Positions 52,821-61,319 of a stretch of DNA of 64,000 nucleotides are shown here, piece after piece (the stretch's first letter is position 1; each line of letters starts with the position of its first letter). A program made the position numbers and the translations under genes. The notes beneath the pieces are model-generated. The model saw nothing but the letters and a program-made list of their open reading frames with translations. It did not search any database and was not told the origin of the DNA. The stretch is from Bacillota bacterium (GTDB lineage Bacteria > Bacillota_I > Bacilli_A > Erysipelotrichales > Erysipelotrichaceae): contig JAEWFZ010000038.1 of assembly GCA_023388535.1 (NCBI GenBank), positions 1 to 64,000 on the forward strand. Direction: 5' to 3'.

Positions 52821-52847
52821 AGAACTGAAGCCATTCAGTTCTTTTTT
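52821..52847 (+). terminator. terminator after the DUF5052-like gene
   Basis: AGAACTGAA pairs with TTCAGTTCT around a 4-nt loop and is followed by T residues. Confidence 0.92.
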
Positions 52848-52950
52848 ATAAGTTTCTTATTCATTTTGAAAATACCAAGTATAATTAAATTAACAAATAG
52901 ATAACCTTTAACCCATCATCCATTTAGTCTAGATAAGAGGAGAAACGACT

Positions 52951-54678
52951 ATGTTTAATTATCCCTTTCCCCATCGCCTTCGTGATAAGCAACATCACCA
53001 AAGCTTAAACGGCTTTTGGCAATACAAAATTCTCGATGGCAACGATATCTCAAGCAATCGCTTCTATGAGTTTAAGCAACACATCAAATTGATGGATGGA
53101 CTGCTAGAAGTTCCCTATAGTATCGAAGCGCCTAAAACCGGAATTAATCATACGCTTTTGCCAGAAGAAACCTTATTAATGTATCTTACCTTTGACTTGG
53201 ATTTAACTATCCTTGATCGAGTTTTCCTTTATTTTGGCGCCGTCGATCAACGTTGTCGTATTTGGCTCAATGAAGTTGAGATTGGATTTCATGAAGATGG
53301 TTATTTACCATTTGAGTTTGAGATTACTAAAGAACTAAAAACAAAGGATAATCAATTATTAATGGCGATTGTTGACGCTTCGGACGAGGGCGATTTGCCA
53401 TGGGGCAAGCAAAGATTGAAGCATGGTCAAATCTGGTACACCCCACAATCGGGCATTTGGCAACCCTGTGGATTAATTAGCTATCCGAGCGAGTATATTG
53501 AAGATTTCTATTATACCTACAATCCACAAGACAATACGGTTAGTTTTCATACTAAAGTCAATGAGCCAGAAGCAGTTGAGTACTTGCTCTATCAACCGAC
53601 CTTATTAGGTCAGCAAAGCCCTGAGTTTTTAAGTTATGACTATGATTTATTGTTGCGTAGCAGCCAGCAACAAATACGCTTAGATCCAGTTCATCTTTGG
53701 TCTCCTAGTAGTCCTTGGTTGTATCCACTCGATATCAAATATAAACAGGACACTATACGCACCTATCTAGGATTGAGAAGCCTAGGTCAAATCAAAGAAA
53801 AGAAAGTATTAAAAACCAGCTTAAACGATGAAGTTATCTTCCAATCAGGCGTCTTAGATCAAGGCTATTGGCAGGATGGACTTTATACCGCAACCGATGC
53901 GGAATTTATCGCCGATTTAGAGATGGTTAAGTCGATGGGGTTTAATATGGTTCGAAAACATATCAAAATAGAACCTTATCGCTATTATTTTCATTGTGAT
54001 CGATTGGGCATGATGGTCTGGCAAGATTTGGTTAATGGCGGTAATAATTATTCGCCTCTGGTAATTCAAGCCGCGGGCTTTGTTAATTGGAACATCAATG
54101 ATTCTAAATACCATTTATTTGGCCGCTCCAATATAAATTCCAGACGATTGGCGATGATCCATCAGCGACGGGTCATTGAAAGCTTATGGTTTTTTCCATC
54201 GATAGTGATGTGGTGTATTTTCAACGAAGGTTGGGGTCAATTCAATAGTCTCTGGATGGCTAAAAAAGCCCGTCAACAAGATCCAACACGTTGGATTGAC
54301 CATGCTTCGGGATGGTTTGACCAGAAAGGTTTTGATTTTAAATCGGTTCATATTTATTTTAAAAAAATAAAACTAAAATCCGATCAGCGGATGTTAATTC
54401 TTTCCGAATTCGGTGGTTATTCTTTTCCGGTAGAAAACCATAGCCCCAGCAAACGCTTTGGCTATAAAATGTATCAGGATTTAGCGCTTTATCAAAAAGC
54501 GGTCTTGGACTTGTATCTAGAAGAAATAGAGCCTTATCTACCGATCCTATCCGGTATTTGTTATACCCAATTATCCGATGTCCAAGAAGAAGTTAATGGT
54601 TTAGTAAGCTATGATCGAAAAGTGGTTAAATGGGATGTAAAAGTTTTAGAAGCGCTCAACCACAAATTAATAAAGTAG
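52951..54678 (+). CDS. glycoside hydrolase family 2 enzyme
   Basis: 575 aa, far shorter than LacZ and close to beta-glucuronidase size. Order: jelly-roll sugar-binding domain (about 1-170, SLNGFWQYKI), Ig-like domain, TIM barrel from about 290. The acid/base Glu is in CIFNEGWGQF and the nucleophile Glu in LSEFGGYS. RKHIKIEPYRYYFHCDRLG and WQDLVNGGN are typical barrel motifs. No signal peptide, so it works inside the cell. The sugar is uncertain. GAGGAG before the ATG; a single-gene unit. Confidence 0.9.
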   Translation: MFNYPFPHRLRDKQHHQSLNGFWQYKILDGNDISSNRFYEFKQHIKLMDGLLEVPYSIEAPKTGINHTLLPEETLLMYLTFDLDLTILDRVFLYFGAVDQRCRIWLNEVEIGFHEDGYLPFEFEITKELKTKDNQLLMAIVDASDEGDLPWGKQRLKHGQIWYTPQSGIWQPCGLISYPSEYIEDFYYTYNPQDNTVSFHTKVNEPEAVEYLLYQPTLLGQQSPEFLSYDYDLLLRSSQQQIRLDPVHLWSPSSPWLYPLDIKYKQDTIRTYLGLRSLGQIKEKKVLKTSLNDEVIFQSGVLDQGYWQDGLYTATDAEFIADLEMVKSMGFNMVRKHIKIEPYRYYFHCDRLGMMVWQDLVNGGNNYSPLVIQAAGFVNWNINDSKYHLFGRSNINSRRLAMIHQRRVIESLWFFPSIVMWCIFNEGWGQFNSLWMAKKARQQDPTRWIDHASGWFDQKGFDFKSVHIYFKKIKLKSDQRMLILSEFGGYSFPVENHSPSKRFGYKMYQDLALYQKAVLDLYLEEIEPYLPILSGICYTQLSDVQEEVNGLVSYDRKVVKWDVKVLEALNHKLIK

Positions 54679-54713
54679 TGTGATAATATTAGCTTAAATA
54701 AAGTGAGGTAATT

Positions 54714-55046
54714 ATGGCTAAATATGAAACAACGATGAAGACCGACTTTGACCGTCTATTAGAGTACTGTAACCACGCTATTTTATCGGGCTCGATGTCA
54801 GCCAGCTTGGAAGATGGTAGTGATTTTACTGTCGACGAGGTTCGGGTTGCGGTGCGAGTCTATGAACGCTTTTCCATGGTTGGTAATAATCGACTTAGTT
54901 TAAACCTAACTCTGGTCGGTACTAAAGGTGAAGTAGCCTTATCCGCCATCACTTCCGGTGGTTCAGAAGCGATGTTTTTCAAAATCAATACGATTGGCGA
55001 AGGCTCTTTTTTAAACAACTTCGTTCGCGCGCTAAGAGACTATTAA
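54714..55046 (+). CDS. DUF6054-like small protein
   Basis: 110 aa, soluble, alpha/beta. It starts AKYETTMKTDFDRLLEYCNHAIL, with a two-layer beta pattern later (NRLSLNLTLVGTKGEVALSAI and TSGGSEAMFFKINTIGE). Length and start resemble DUF6054 as I remember it; no function is known. GTGAGG site, 35 bp after the glycosidase. Confidence 0.65.
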   Translation: MAKYETTMKTDFDRLLEYCNHAILSGSMSASLEDGSDFTVDEVRVAVRVYERFSMVGNNRLSLNLTLVGTKGEVALSAITSGGSEAMFFKINTIGEGSFLNNFVRALRDY

Positions 55047-55074
55047 AAAAGAAATAATTTAAAACTATTTCTTT
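55045..55074 (+). terminator. weak bidirectional hairpin terminator
   Basis: AAAGAAATA pairs with TATTTCTTT between the converging DUF6054-like and methyltransferase genes. AT-rich and weak. Confidence 0.45.
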
Positions 55075-55637
55075 ATCGCATAGACCGATTCTAGAATACC
55101 AATAGTATCGGTTTTTATTTGCTTGATTTCTGCTTTGTTTCTCAAATTTTTCAGCGGTGTTCTGGTCCAATATTCGTTATGTTTGGGTACGGTGAGTTTT
55201 TCCAAACCTTCTTGAAGCTTGGCGATTAGACGACTACTGGAACGGATATGATTTGACATCAATAGCTTGCCATTTGGTTTTAGAACTCTTAAGGCTTCAT
55301 TCAAGGTTTCATCAACATCTTTAACGCCACAGAGTAAAAAGGTCATGACTACCGTATCGAAAGTATTATCGGCAAAGGGTAGCGTTTCCGCGCTGGTATG
55401 AATAAAGTCAACTTCCATATGTAAATCTTTAGCTTTCTCCGTGGCATAACGCATCATATCCATACTATGGTCGACGGCGGTTAAGGTTACGTTGTTTGGA
55501 TAATAACGTAAGTTTAAGCCGGTTCCAATCGCAATCTCTAAAGTCTTTCCATAAGCCCATGAAGTCAACCATTGACGATGCCGTTTGAGAAATAATTTAT
55601 CAACGGGGCCAAGCATCCGGTCGTAATTGTTTTTCAT
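55065..55637 (-). CDS. class I SAM-dependent methyltransferase
   Basis: 190 aa. SAM-binding motif I LEIAIGTGLNLRYYP (about 34-48), acidic loop VDHSMDMMRYA, and FDTVVMTFLLCGV motif. Short, like UbiE/METTL7-type enzymes. The start overlaps the stop of the CxxC membrane gene by one base, so the two act together. Substrate unknown; only one cysteine, so it does not look like ArsM. Confidence 0.85.
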   Translation of the reverse strand: MKNNYDRMLGPVDKLFLKRHRQWLTSWAYGKTLEIAIGTGLNLRYYPNNVTLTAVDHSMDMMRYATEKAKDLHMEVDFIHTSAETLPFADNTFDTVVMTFLLCGVKDVDETLNEALRVLKPNGKLLMSNHIRSSSRLIAKLQEGLEKLTVPKHNEYWTRTPLKNLRNKAEIKQIKTDTIGILESVYAIKK

Positions 55638-56083
55638 TAGAGGCTACAACTCTTTTTCTGTTGATTGCGAGCAAATACAATACCGAGGCCGATGATGGCT
55701 AAAGAAATAAACTTATACGGTAAATTCGCCCATGGTAGCGCGATAACCGCAAAGTTTACCCCAAACATAGCTAGAAAACTAATTACACAAGGGGTACAGC
55801 CATACGTGAAAATACCAAAGATAGTCGCTACAAAGGAAGCGTTTGATCCGCTCACTTCTCGACCAATCATTTTCGTAAAGCTCTCGTTGATTTGATATAA
55901 ATAGAGCGAAGCATAAGCCATGGTTAAGTTTAAGAGTATATGGGCCATCACTACCAAAACGCCTTCTTGGCGCAACATTAAGGAATAAGGGGCGTTCAAA
56001 TAATCGAGTACCGTAAATATGCCTAAAAAGAAAATAAAGATAAAGCCATGGGTTAAATTGTAGTTCTTAGTTAAAGTTTTCAT
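55637..56083 (-). CDS. CxxC-containing membrane protein of unknown family
   Basis: 148 aa with about four membrane helices (15-32, 42-62, 84-103, 107-140). A helix-embedded TYGCTPCVISF gives a CTPC motif, and the C terminus is KKSCSL. Paired cysteines in a membrane helix suggest metal or disulfide chemistry, as in CcdA- or MerT-like proteins, but I cannot assign a family. Coupled to the methyltransferase. Confidence 0.65.
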   Translation of the reverse strand: MKTLTKNYNLTHGFIFIFFLGIFTVLDYLNAPYSLMLRQEGVLVVMAHILLNLTMAYASLYLYQINESFTKMIGREVSGSNASFVATIFGIFTYGCTPCVISFLAMFGVNFAVIALPWANLPYKFISLAIIGLGIVFARNQQKKSCSL

Positions 56084-56189
56084 ATATTCATGATACAGAC
56101 TCCTTAGAATTGCTACAAATGATTTGACTGGACATTATTTTTAGTGACTAAACGCTGCAATAATTACGGGTCTGCGCAACTTAACTTTA

Positions 56190-56218
56190 TTGTAATTTAA
56201 GACTTATAATAATATAAT
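56190..56218 (+). promoter_or_regulatory. promoter of the 57-aa gene
   Basis: TTGTAA (56190-56195), a 17-nt spacer and TATAAT (56213-56218). The rest of 56084-56189 holds no feature I can identify. Confidence 0.7.
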
Positions 56219-56259
56219 ACTTATAGAATCTATGTGGACAATAGCCAAGGAGGTGCACG

Positions 56260-56433
56260 ATGGATATTGAGAAACTAAGACTAGCGTCGGCTTTATTACA
56301 AACTCTTTATGATTCTACTGAAGCTCCCGGATATTTAAATAAGGAAGATAATTTAAGGGTTATTAGTCATATTCAAGAACTTCTAGATGAGGTTCTTGCA
56401 GAGAATGAGGAATTGAGCAAAGAAGACCAATAA
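56260..56433 (+). CDS. small acidic protein, 57 aa
   Basis: 57 aa, not assigned to any family. It begins MDIEKLRLASALLQTLYDST and ends in an amphipathic, Glu-rich helix (ISHIQELLDEVLAENEEL). A perfect AAGGAGGTG ribosome site and a near-consensus promoter support real expression. Predicted cytoplasmic and mostly helical. It stands alone between the CxxC gene and a hairpin-terminated short transcript unit. Confidence 0.75.
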   Translation: MDIEKLRLASALLQTLYDSTEAPGYLNKEDNLRVISHIQELLDEVLAENEELSKEDQ

Positions 56434-56473
56434 CTAAAGAGGAATTTAGTAGTATTTGTGTTATAATAACATT

Positions 56474-56534
56474 GAAAGTAGTCATGAAAACACTCCATTG
56501 CCACCCCCCACAGGCAGTGGGGTGTTATTTTTTT
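56474..56534 (+). ncRNA. possible small RNA or terminator unit
   Basis: An extended -10 (TGT-TATAAT, hexamer 56462-56467) is followed about 23 nt later by a 13-bp hairpin (56490-56502 with 56513-56525, including G-U pairs) and TATTTTTTT. The loop is C-rich (ACCCCCCACA), able to pair with purine-rich ribosome sites. It may simply be the terminator of the 57-aa gene 56 bp upstream. Confidence 0.4.
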
Positions 56535-56579
56535 ACTCATTTGCAGTAAAATAGATTTAGATAGTATGGGAGGTAGCGG

Positions 56580-57716
56580 ATGAACAATTTATTTGAATAT
56601 TTAAAATGGCGGAAAGATTTAAGCTTTAAAGCCGATCCTTTAAATGAAATTGACAACCTGATTTTAAGTAAACTTTCCTATTTGCCGTTTGATAAAGCAA
56701 TAAGCCCCCATCTAGACGATCGCGAAACGCTAAAAACAGTTGGTAAACGTTTATTAGACCAACTTGAAGACGACGCGTTAAAAAAAGAATTGGTAATTTT
56801 GTTTGAAGAAGACAAACAATTGTTAGAGGTACTCGTTGATAGCCCTCGTTACCAGGATTTAAACGTCTTTGGTTTTGTTAATCACATCGACCCTCAAGTG
56901 GAAAAACAATTTTGTGCGATGACCATTGAAATTGATGTAGGACTTTACTATGTTTCCTATCGCGGTACCGATAGTTCTTTCATTGGTTGGAAAGAGGATT
57001 TTAATATGGCGGTTCAAAGGACCATTCCCGCCCAATTGGATGCGGTGCGCTATTTAAATCGCTTGATGGATCAACTGGAGGGTGAGTTTTATTTGGGTGG
57101 TCATTCCAAAGGCGGTAATTTAGCGGTTTATGCTGGTGTTTTTGTTGAATCCCATCACAGTCATCGAGTCCTAAAGATTTTTAGTAACGATGGTCCGGGA
57201 TTTCATTCCTCGGTCATTGCGACTGAAAAATTCCAGAAGAACAAACATAAGATTCGATCGTATATTCCCGAAGGTAGTATTGTCGGCTTGTTGTTGTATC
57301 ATGACGAACCCGTTACCGTAGTTAAATCCTCGGTGAACTTATTGTTTCAGCACGATCCCTTTACTTGGTTAGTCGAAGGGAAGCAATTTTTGTATGCGCC
57401 GGCGATTTCTGAGCGAGCGAATTTCATTAATACCACTATGAAGCAATGGGTTGAGAACTTAGATCATGAGCATCAAAAACAAGTGATTAATGATATTTTT
57501 GAGATTTTTACCGCAACCAATGTCACCAATTACCAACAGTTAACCGAATCCTGGTTTAAATCGGCCCGTTTGGCTATTGGTAAATACCACCAATACGATA
57601 AAGAACAAAAAAAATTAATCTTAGATACGATCGGGATTCTTTTTGAGATTGGAAGAAAAAACTTTCGATTCATCCCTAAAAAACTAACTAACCATGATGC
57701 AAGCGAGAGCGAATAA
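56580..57716 (+). CDS. DUF2974-family alpha/beta hydrolase
   Basis: 378 aa. The lipase-like nucleophile elbow GGHSKGGNLAVYAG (Ser in GHSKG) lies near 177-190, after VSYRGTDSSFIGWKEDFNMA, the family's oxyanion region. The N-terminal 90 residues are helical and family-specific. Probably an esterase or lipase of unknown target. GGGAGG before the ATG; cytoplasmic by lack of a signal. Confidence 0.87.
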   Translation: MNNLFEYLKWRKDLSFKADPLNEIDNLILSKLSYLPFDKAISPHLDDRETLKTVGKRLLDQLEDDALKKELVILFEEDKQLLEVLVDSPRYQDLNVFGFVNHIDPQVEKQFCAMTIEIDVGLYYVSYRGTDSSFIGWKEDFNMAVQRTIPAQLDAVRYLNRLMDQLEGEFYLGGHSKGGNLAVYAGVFVESHHSHRVLKIFSNDGPGFHSSVIATEKFQKNKHKIRSYIPEGSIVGLLLYHDEPVTVVKSSVNLLFQHDPFTWLVEGKQFLYAPAISERANFINTTMKQWVENLDHEHQKQVINDIFEIFTATNVTNYQQLTESWFKSARLAIGKYHQYDKEQKKLILDTIGILFEIGRKNFRFIPKKLTNHDASESE

Positions 57717-57760
57717 GTATTAACTTATGGTAAAATAATGACCCCAAGAGAGGAGTTACT

Positions 57761-59584
57761 ATGCTAGATGTTATTGTGATTGGAGCCGGTCATGCCGGCG
57801 TAGAAGCGGCTGTTGCGAGTGCCAAGATGGGCAATCGTACGCTTTTGTGTACGCTTGATTTGGATAAAGTAGCGATGATGCCCTGTAACCCTAGCGTTGG
57901 TGGTCCTGCCAAAGGCATTGTTACCCGGGAGATTGAAGCCTTAGGTGGCGTCATGGGACAAGTAGCCGATGCTACGGCCATCCAATTTAAAATGCTAAAT
58001 ACCTCAAAAGGTCCGGGCGTTCGCTCGTTGCGAGTTCAGTCGGATAAAGAAGCCTACAGTAAGAAGATGAAAGAAATCCTGCTAGCTCAAGAGAATTTAG
58101 AAATTAAAATTGGCATGGTAACTAAGATAAACTTTAAAGACGACAAAGTAACCTCCATAACTATGGCCGATGGCGAAGAAATCGAAGCCAAAGCCTTTAT
58201 TTTGACTTCGGGTACTTATATGAATTCACTGATTATGATTTCTGATGTTACCGAAAAAATTGGACCTGATCGTCAACCGACCAGTTCGGGATTGAGTGAT
58301 TCACTCACGGCAATGGGTATTGAATTGATTCGTTTAAAGACGGGAACACCGGCACGCATCAAAACCGATTCCGTTAATTTTTCGAAAACCTTGGAACAGC
58401 CAGGCGATGAACATCCAGTTCTGTTTTCGCGATTTACCGATCGTGAGTCTATCGTTAAACAACAGATTTCTTGTTTCTTAACCTATACCAATGCCCAAAC
58501 CCATCAAATTGTTGAAGATAATTTGCATCTGTCATCGATGTATTCCGGCGTAGTGACCGGGGTGGGCGCGCGTTATTGCCCTTCCATTGAAGACAAACTA
58601 GTACGTTTTGCGGATAAATCTCGTCATCAATTATTTATTGAACCGGAAACAGCGCGTTACGATCAAATTTATCTTCAAGGTCTATCCTCCTCGTTACCGA
58701 AAGAGGTACAGGATCGAATGATTAAGACCATTGCTGGATTGGAAAAGGCTGAAGTGGTTCAATACGGTTATGCTATTGAATACGATGCGTTAAATCCATT
58801 TCAATTAAATTCAAGTCTAAGAGTAAAAAACTATCAAAACTTTTTTACCGCTGGACAAATTAACGGAACTTCCGGCTATGAAGAAGCGGCCGGTCAAGGT
58901 TTGATGGCGGGTATAAACGCCAGTTTATATCTAGCTGGAAAAGAGCCTTTCATACTCGGTCGTGACGAAGCCTATATTGGGGTAATGATCGATGATCTGG
59001 TTACCAAAGGTACCGATGAACCCTATCGTTTACTCACCTCGCGGGCCGAGTATCGTCTCTTATTGCGTCATGATAACGCCTATCGCCGATTGTCCCATTA
59101 CGGCAAAGCCTTAGGAACATTAACAGCCGAAGCGGCTAGTTCCATTGAAGCCATGCTTGAAGCGGTCGATGATTTGATCGCTTGGACGAAAAATACTTCG
59201 TTAGAAAATTGGAAAGCTTTAGGTTTACCACAAAAGATGACGGTTCATGAAGCGATTAAACGACCAGAGTTTAATTTAGCGGATATTCTTCATAGCCTTG
59301 ATCTTGAGATTGATTATGAAATTGTCAATCAAGCCGAAATCGAAATAAAATACGCCGGCTATATTGCTAAAGCAAAAAAAGATGCTGAAAAGCTAAAAAG
59401 CATGGAAACAAGATTGATTCCAGAGAATTTTGACTATGAAAAAGTGGAACATTTAGCGATTGAAGCCCGACAAAAACTAAAACAAGTCAAACCTCATACA
59501 TTAGGCCAAGCGTCTCGTATTTCTGGGGTGAATCCAGCCGATATTACGGTATTAGCGATGGCTTTGGGTCGTGACCATGATTAG
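57761..59584 (+). CDS. mnmG: tRNA uridine-34 modification enzyme MnmG
   Basis: 607 aa, slightly shorter than the usual 620-630. FAD-binding VIGAGHAGVEAA (6-17), CNPSVGGPAKG, TGTYMNSL-type loop (TSGTYMNSL), GYAIEYDA, and FTAGQINGTSGYEEAAGQG. The C-terminal MnmE-binding helical domain is present. With MnmE it makes cmnm5U34 in tRNA wobble positions. No mnmE is in the window. TGG-TAAAAT -10 and GAGAGGAG site precede it. Confidence 0.97.
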   Translation: MLDVIVIGAGHAGVEAAVASAKMGNRTLLCTLDLDKVAMMPCNPSVGGPAKGIVTREIEALGGVMGQVADATAIQFKMLNTSKGPGVRSLRVQSDKEAYSKKMKEILLAQENLEIKIGMVTKINFKDDKVTSITMADGEEIEAKAFILTSGTYMNSLIMISDVTEKIGPDRQPTSSGLSDSLTAMGIELIRLKTGTPARIKTDSVNFSKTLEQPGDEHPVLFSRFTDRESIVKQQISCFLTYTNAQTHQIVEDNLHLSSMYSGVVTGVGARYCPSIEDKLVRFADKSRHQLFIEPETARYDQIYLQGLSSSLPKEVQDRMIKTIAGLEKAEVVQYGYAIEYDALNPFQLNSSLRVKNYQNFFTAGQINGTSGYEEAAGQGLMAGINASLYLAGKEPFILGRDEAYIGVMIDDLVTKGTDEPYRLLTSRAEYRLLLRHDNAYRRLSHYGKALGTLTAEAASSIEAMLEAVDDLIAWTKNTSLENWKALGLPQKMTVHEAIKRPEFNLADILHSLDLEIDYEIVNQAEIEIKYAGYIAKAKKDAEKLKSMETRLIPENFDYEKVEHLAIEARQKLKQVKPHTLGQASRISGVNPADITVLAMALGRDHD

Positions 59585-60365
59585 GTGTCCGATTTGTAAA
59601 GAGCCATTGGTCTTAGATACTAAAGAAGCGTATTGTATTAACAATCATCGCTTTGATCGCGCCCGTCAAGGATATTTTAATCTGCATCAATCGCACCGAC
59701 GTCAACATGGCGATGACCGTTTGATGGTGGATGCGCGCAGAAACTTTTTACAATCGGGCCAATATCAAATCCTCAGGGAAGCGATGGTAAAGCTATTAGC
59801 CCCCTATTCGATAACGTCAATGATCGACTTAGGTTGTGGCGAAGGCTATTATACCCAGTTTATTAAAGAGCAATTAGCGATCGCTACGGTCTTGGGTATT
59901 GATATATCGAAAGATGCGCTAAAGCGTGCTTCTGTTTTATATCCGGATATTGAATGGTTGGTGGCTAGTATTGCTCATCTTCCGGTTTTTGATGAATCCT
60001 TTGATTTAGCGTTGGTTGCGTTTGCGCCACGTTATTATGAAGAAATTGCTCGCGTCTTAAATAAACAAGGACTCTTGCTTCAGGTTAATAGTGGTCCTAA
60101 ACATTTGATTGAACTTAAAGAACAACTTTATGGTGAAAGCATTGATAACCCAATGATTGAAACTGAGGTAGATGGTTTTGAACTTATTGAACAGAGAATG
60201 ATAAATAAACGGGTTCAATTGGATAATAAAACGCTAGTGGATTTATTGGATATGACCCCTTATCGATATAAATCGCGTCTGGATCGAATCGAAGCGGTAC
60301 AAGCCTTACCAAGTTTAGAGATTAGCTATGAATTTGTCCTAACTTTATTTAGGAAAATAAATTAG
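59577..60365 (+). CDS. rlmA: 23S rRNA guanine methyltransferase, RlmA type
   Basis: 262 aa from the ATG at 59577 (a GTG two codons upstream is possible). N-terminal zinc site CPIC...CINNH (residues 4-24), then NHRFDRARQGYFNLHQSHRRQ, the RlmA hallmark. A SAM motif IDLGCGEGYYTQFI and GIDISKDAL follow. It methylates G745/G748 in 23S rRNA helix 35; which one is not clear. Overlaps mnmG by 8 bp. Confidence 0.88.
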   Translation: MIRCPICKEPLVLDTKEAYCINNHRFDRARQGYFNLHQSHRRQHGDDRLMVDARRNFLQSGQYQILREAMVKLLAPYSITSMIDLGCGEGYYTQFIKEQLAIATVLGIDISKDALKRASVLYPDIEWLVASIAHLPVFDESFDLALVAFAPRYYEEIARVLNKQGLLLQVNSGPKHLIELKEQLYGESIDNPMIETEVDGFELIEQRMINKRVQLDNKTLVDLLDMTPYRYKSRLDRIEAVQALPSLEISYEFVLTLFRKIN

Positions 60366-60454
60366 GAGTATTCATTTGAATATAGACTTCTTAGGTTTGA
60401 TAAGTAATTGTAGTTTTTAAGGTTTTATAGACTAATATTTGTTAAAATATAGTT

Positions 60455-60664
60455 ATGAAAAATAAACGTAGAGATTACAGTATATTAGGTTTATCGATGG
60501 GTATGATACTAGGGGTAATAGTTATCATTCTTTTAGACTATCAAGGCATCAAATCACCGATAAAAAACGATACCGCAACCCTGTTTGTGAGTATGTTTGT
60601 TTTTTCAATTCTCGGGTTAATTATTGGCCTCAGCCTTAGCAAAGGAGAGCGGACGAATGATTAA
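60455..60664 (+). CDS. small two-helix membrane protein
   Basis: 69 aa: basic N terminus, helix 1 about 10-28, short loop, helix 2 about 41-61. Family unknown. It has no ribosome site; TGT-TAAAAT (hexamer 60443-60448) ends 6 nt before the ATG, so the mRNA is predicted leaderless. The last codons overlap the GNAT start. Confidence 0.7.
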   Translation: MKNKRRDYSILGLSMGMILGVIVIILLDYQGIKSPIKNDTATLFVSMFVFSILGLIIGLSLSKGERTND

Positions 60665-61130
60665 ACTTCGTTGGCTTGAAGAGCCGGAAGAAAAACGTGA
60701 GGTTAGTTCCTTGGTACTTTCCCAATTGCCAGAATGGTTTGGGATACGAGAAGCTACCGAATGGTATATTGAAGCCTCACAACATCTACCAACCTTGGTA
60801 GCTTACCTAGACGGTGCTGCGGTTGGTTTTTTATGCTTGGATGAAACAGCCTCGAGCACGGTTGAGATTATTGTTATGGGTATCATTCCTAAGTTTCACC
60901 GTCAAGGCATTGGTCGTCAGTTGATTTTAGAAGCCCAGGCTTGGTCGATGGCTCAAGGCTATGTGTATTTACAGGTTAAAACCTTAGCAGAGAGTCATCC
61001 GGATCGATATTATGCGATGACTAGGGAATTCTATCATTCCGTAGGCTTTGTCGACGTAGAAGTTTTTGATAAATTATGGAACTCTGAACACCCAGCCTTA
61101 CAAATGATTTTAAAACTTGATAAAAAATAA
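60657..61130 (+). CDS. GNAT-family N-acetyltransferase
   Basis: 157 aa from the ATG at 60657 with AAAGGAG. Acetyl-CoA loop FHRQGIGRQLILEAQ (V/I-x-x-x-x-RxxGxG/A type) near 83-97. The C-terminal REFYHSVGFVDVEVFD matches the usual GNAT end. The acceptor is unknown. Coupled to the small membrane protein by an 8-bp overlap. Confidence 0.9.
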   Translation: MIKLRWLEEPEEKREVSSLVLSQLPEWFGIREATEWYIEASQHLPTLVAYLDGAAVGFLCLDETASSTVEIIVMGIIPKFHRQGIGRQLILEAQAWSMAQGYVYLQVKTLAESHPDRYYAMTREFYHSVGFVDVEVFDKLWNSEHPALQMILKLDKK

Positions 61131-61143
61131 GCAATCTACATGT

Positions 61144-61203
61144 TATAATTATATTAATAATCCAAATAAGTCTTTTAGATTAAGGAGAAAGTGTATGAAA
61201 AAC
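61144..61203 (+). other. promoter, ribosome site and first codons of the interrupted lipoprotein gene
   Basis: Extended -10 TGT-TATAAT (hexamer 61144-61149), TAAGGAG (61181-61187) and ATG at 61195 followed by AAAAAC. The reading runs straight into the insertion sequence and stops after 11 codons. The right side of the element continues GAAAAAACTATGG, which restores MKKLW and a full lipoprotein signal. Confidence 0.85.
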
Positions 61204-61208
61204 GGCGC

Positions 61209-61228
61209 TTTAAATAAGTTCAGGGTTT
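61209..61228 (+). repeat. IS left inverted repeat
   Basis: A 20-bp terminal repeat whose reverse complement is exact at 62754-62773. A related copy (61243-61263, sharing TTTAAA and GTTCAGGGT) lies 34 bp further in. Confidence 0.93.
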
Positions 61229-61270
61229 AATGAAAATGAACCTTTAAACTTGTTCAGGGTAAACTAAGTA

Positions 61271-61319
61271 AACGTTGTTAACTCATCCATCTAATGGGTT
61301 GGTTCTCAACGTTTTTTAT
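61271..61319 (+). terminator. terminator at the IS left end
   Basis: AACGTTG pairs with CAACGTT, extended inside by AAC.CATCC/GGGTTGGTT, and is followed by TTTTTT on the plus strand. It overlaps the transposase stop and would stop transcription entering from the host promoter at 61144. Confidence 0.75.

Noticed and set aside
55065..55637. Arsenite methyltransferase ArsM
   Set aside because: Only one cysteine and shorter than ArsM, which needs several conserved cysteines.
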